From positions 124,001 to 188,000 of the forward strand of contig JAUHZK010000001.1 of assembly GCA_030425645.1 (NCBI GenBank): a DNA stretch of 64,000 nt. Reading direction: 5' to 3'. The notes under the pieces are model-generated. The model was not told the DNA's origin. It was given only the letters and a program-made list of their open reading frames with translations, and searched no databases. The stretch is from Gammaproteobacteria bacterium (GTDB lineage Bacteria > Pseudomonadota > Gammaproteobacteria > JAPPPA01). Below are positions 63,995-64,000 of this stretch, piece by piece. A program made the position numbers and the translations under genes. Numbering within the stretch: position 1 is the stretch's first letter; every line of letters begins with the position of its first letter.

Positions 63995-64000
63995 ATAAAA

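Noticed and set aside
1-64000. CRISPR arrays, tRNA or rRNA genes
   Set aside because: No regularly spaced repeats, cloverleaf-like CCA-ended segments or conserved rRNA stretches were seen; a tRNAscan or Rfam run would be decisive.

Overview
The window is a chromosomal segment of a gammaproteobacterium, most likely a marine one near Cellvibrionales or Pseudomonadales. This rests on conserved gene neighbourhoods (argH / algZ-algR-hemC-hemD-hemX-hemY, dapF-DUF484-xerC, gmk-rpoZ-spoT-ridA-recG-ubiC-ubiA, bioB-F-H-C-D, coxB-coxA-ctaG-coxC) and on ubiquinone genes. The placement is by gene content only, and no species can be named. The segment is densely coded and almost entirely housekeeping. I saw no tRNA, rRNA, insertion sequence, prophage or CRISPR array.

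Layout. 1-6.99 kb: a lipoprotein cut by the window edge, xerC, DUF484 and dapF on the minus strand; divergent ubiD, a tautomerase and a membrane protein with overlapping ends; then an epimerase-like gene and an iron-sulfur flavin reductase. 6.9-14.5 kb: hemY-X-D-C with algR-algZ, divergent from argH. 14.5-15.2 kb: a non-coding block with two inverted copies of a structured repeat. 15.2-20.9 kb: malic enzyme and citrate synthase, a small secreted protein, hemW, rdgB and rph. 21-30.9 kb: yicC, gmk, rpoZ, spoT, ridA, recG, ubiC, ubiA and an ABC1-family kinase. A third copy of the repeat follows at 30.9-31.1 kb. 31.2-36.7 kb: two small membrane proteins, a thiolase and beta-oxidation multienzyme pair behind a strong palindromic operator candidate, hisE, and a membrane protein.

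The one clear accessory region is 36.7-44.3 kb. It is a type I restriction-modification locus transcribed hsdR-hsdS-darT-darG-hsdM, in which a DarT/DarG DNA ADP-ribosylation toxin-antitoxin pair sits between the specificity and methylase genes. It is wedged directly after hisF. From 44.4 kb come hisF-A-H-B, dtd, an SDR, typA, DUF4112, a divergent acyltransferase/patatin pair separated by a C10 tract, trmL, a repeat-rich peptidoglycan-binding lipoprotein, comF, the biotin operon behind a textbook-like BirA operator, and the cytochrome c oxidase operon.

The most unusual signals are: (1) a repeat of about 180 bp, present three times, always between convergent genes, whose stems differ in sequence but keep pairing; (2) the darTG pair coupled by overlapping ends into an hsd operon; (3) a ctaG gene that appears to start at CTG; (4) several regulatory structures, namely the BirA site, a TetR-like palindrome, a terminator built into the hisB stop codon, a hairpin in the rpoZ leader, and a homopolymer at a ribosome-binding position. 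All calls come from reading the sequence; no database search or folding program was run.
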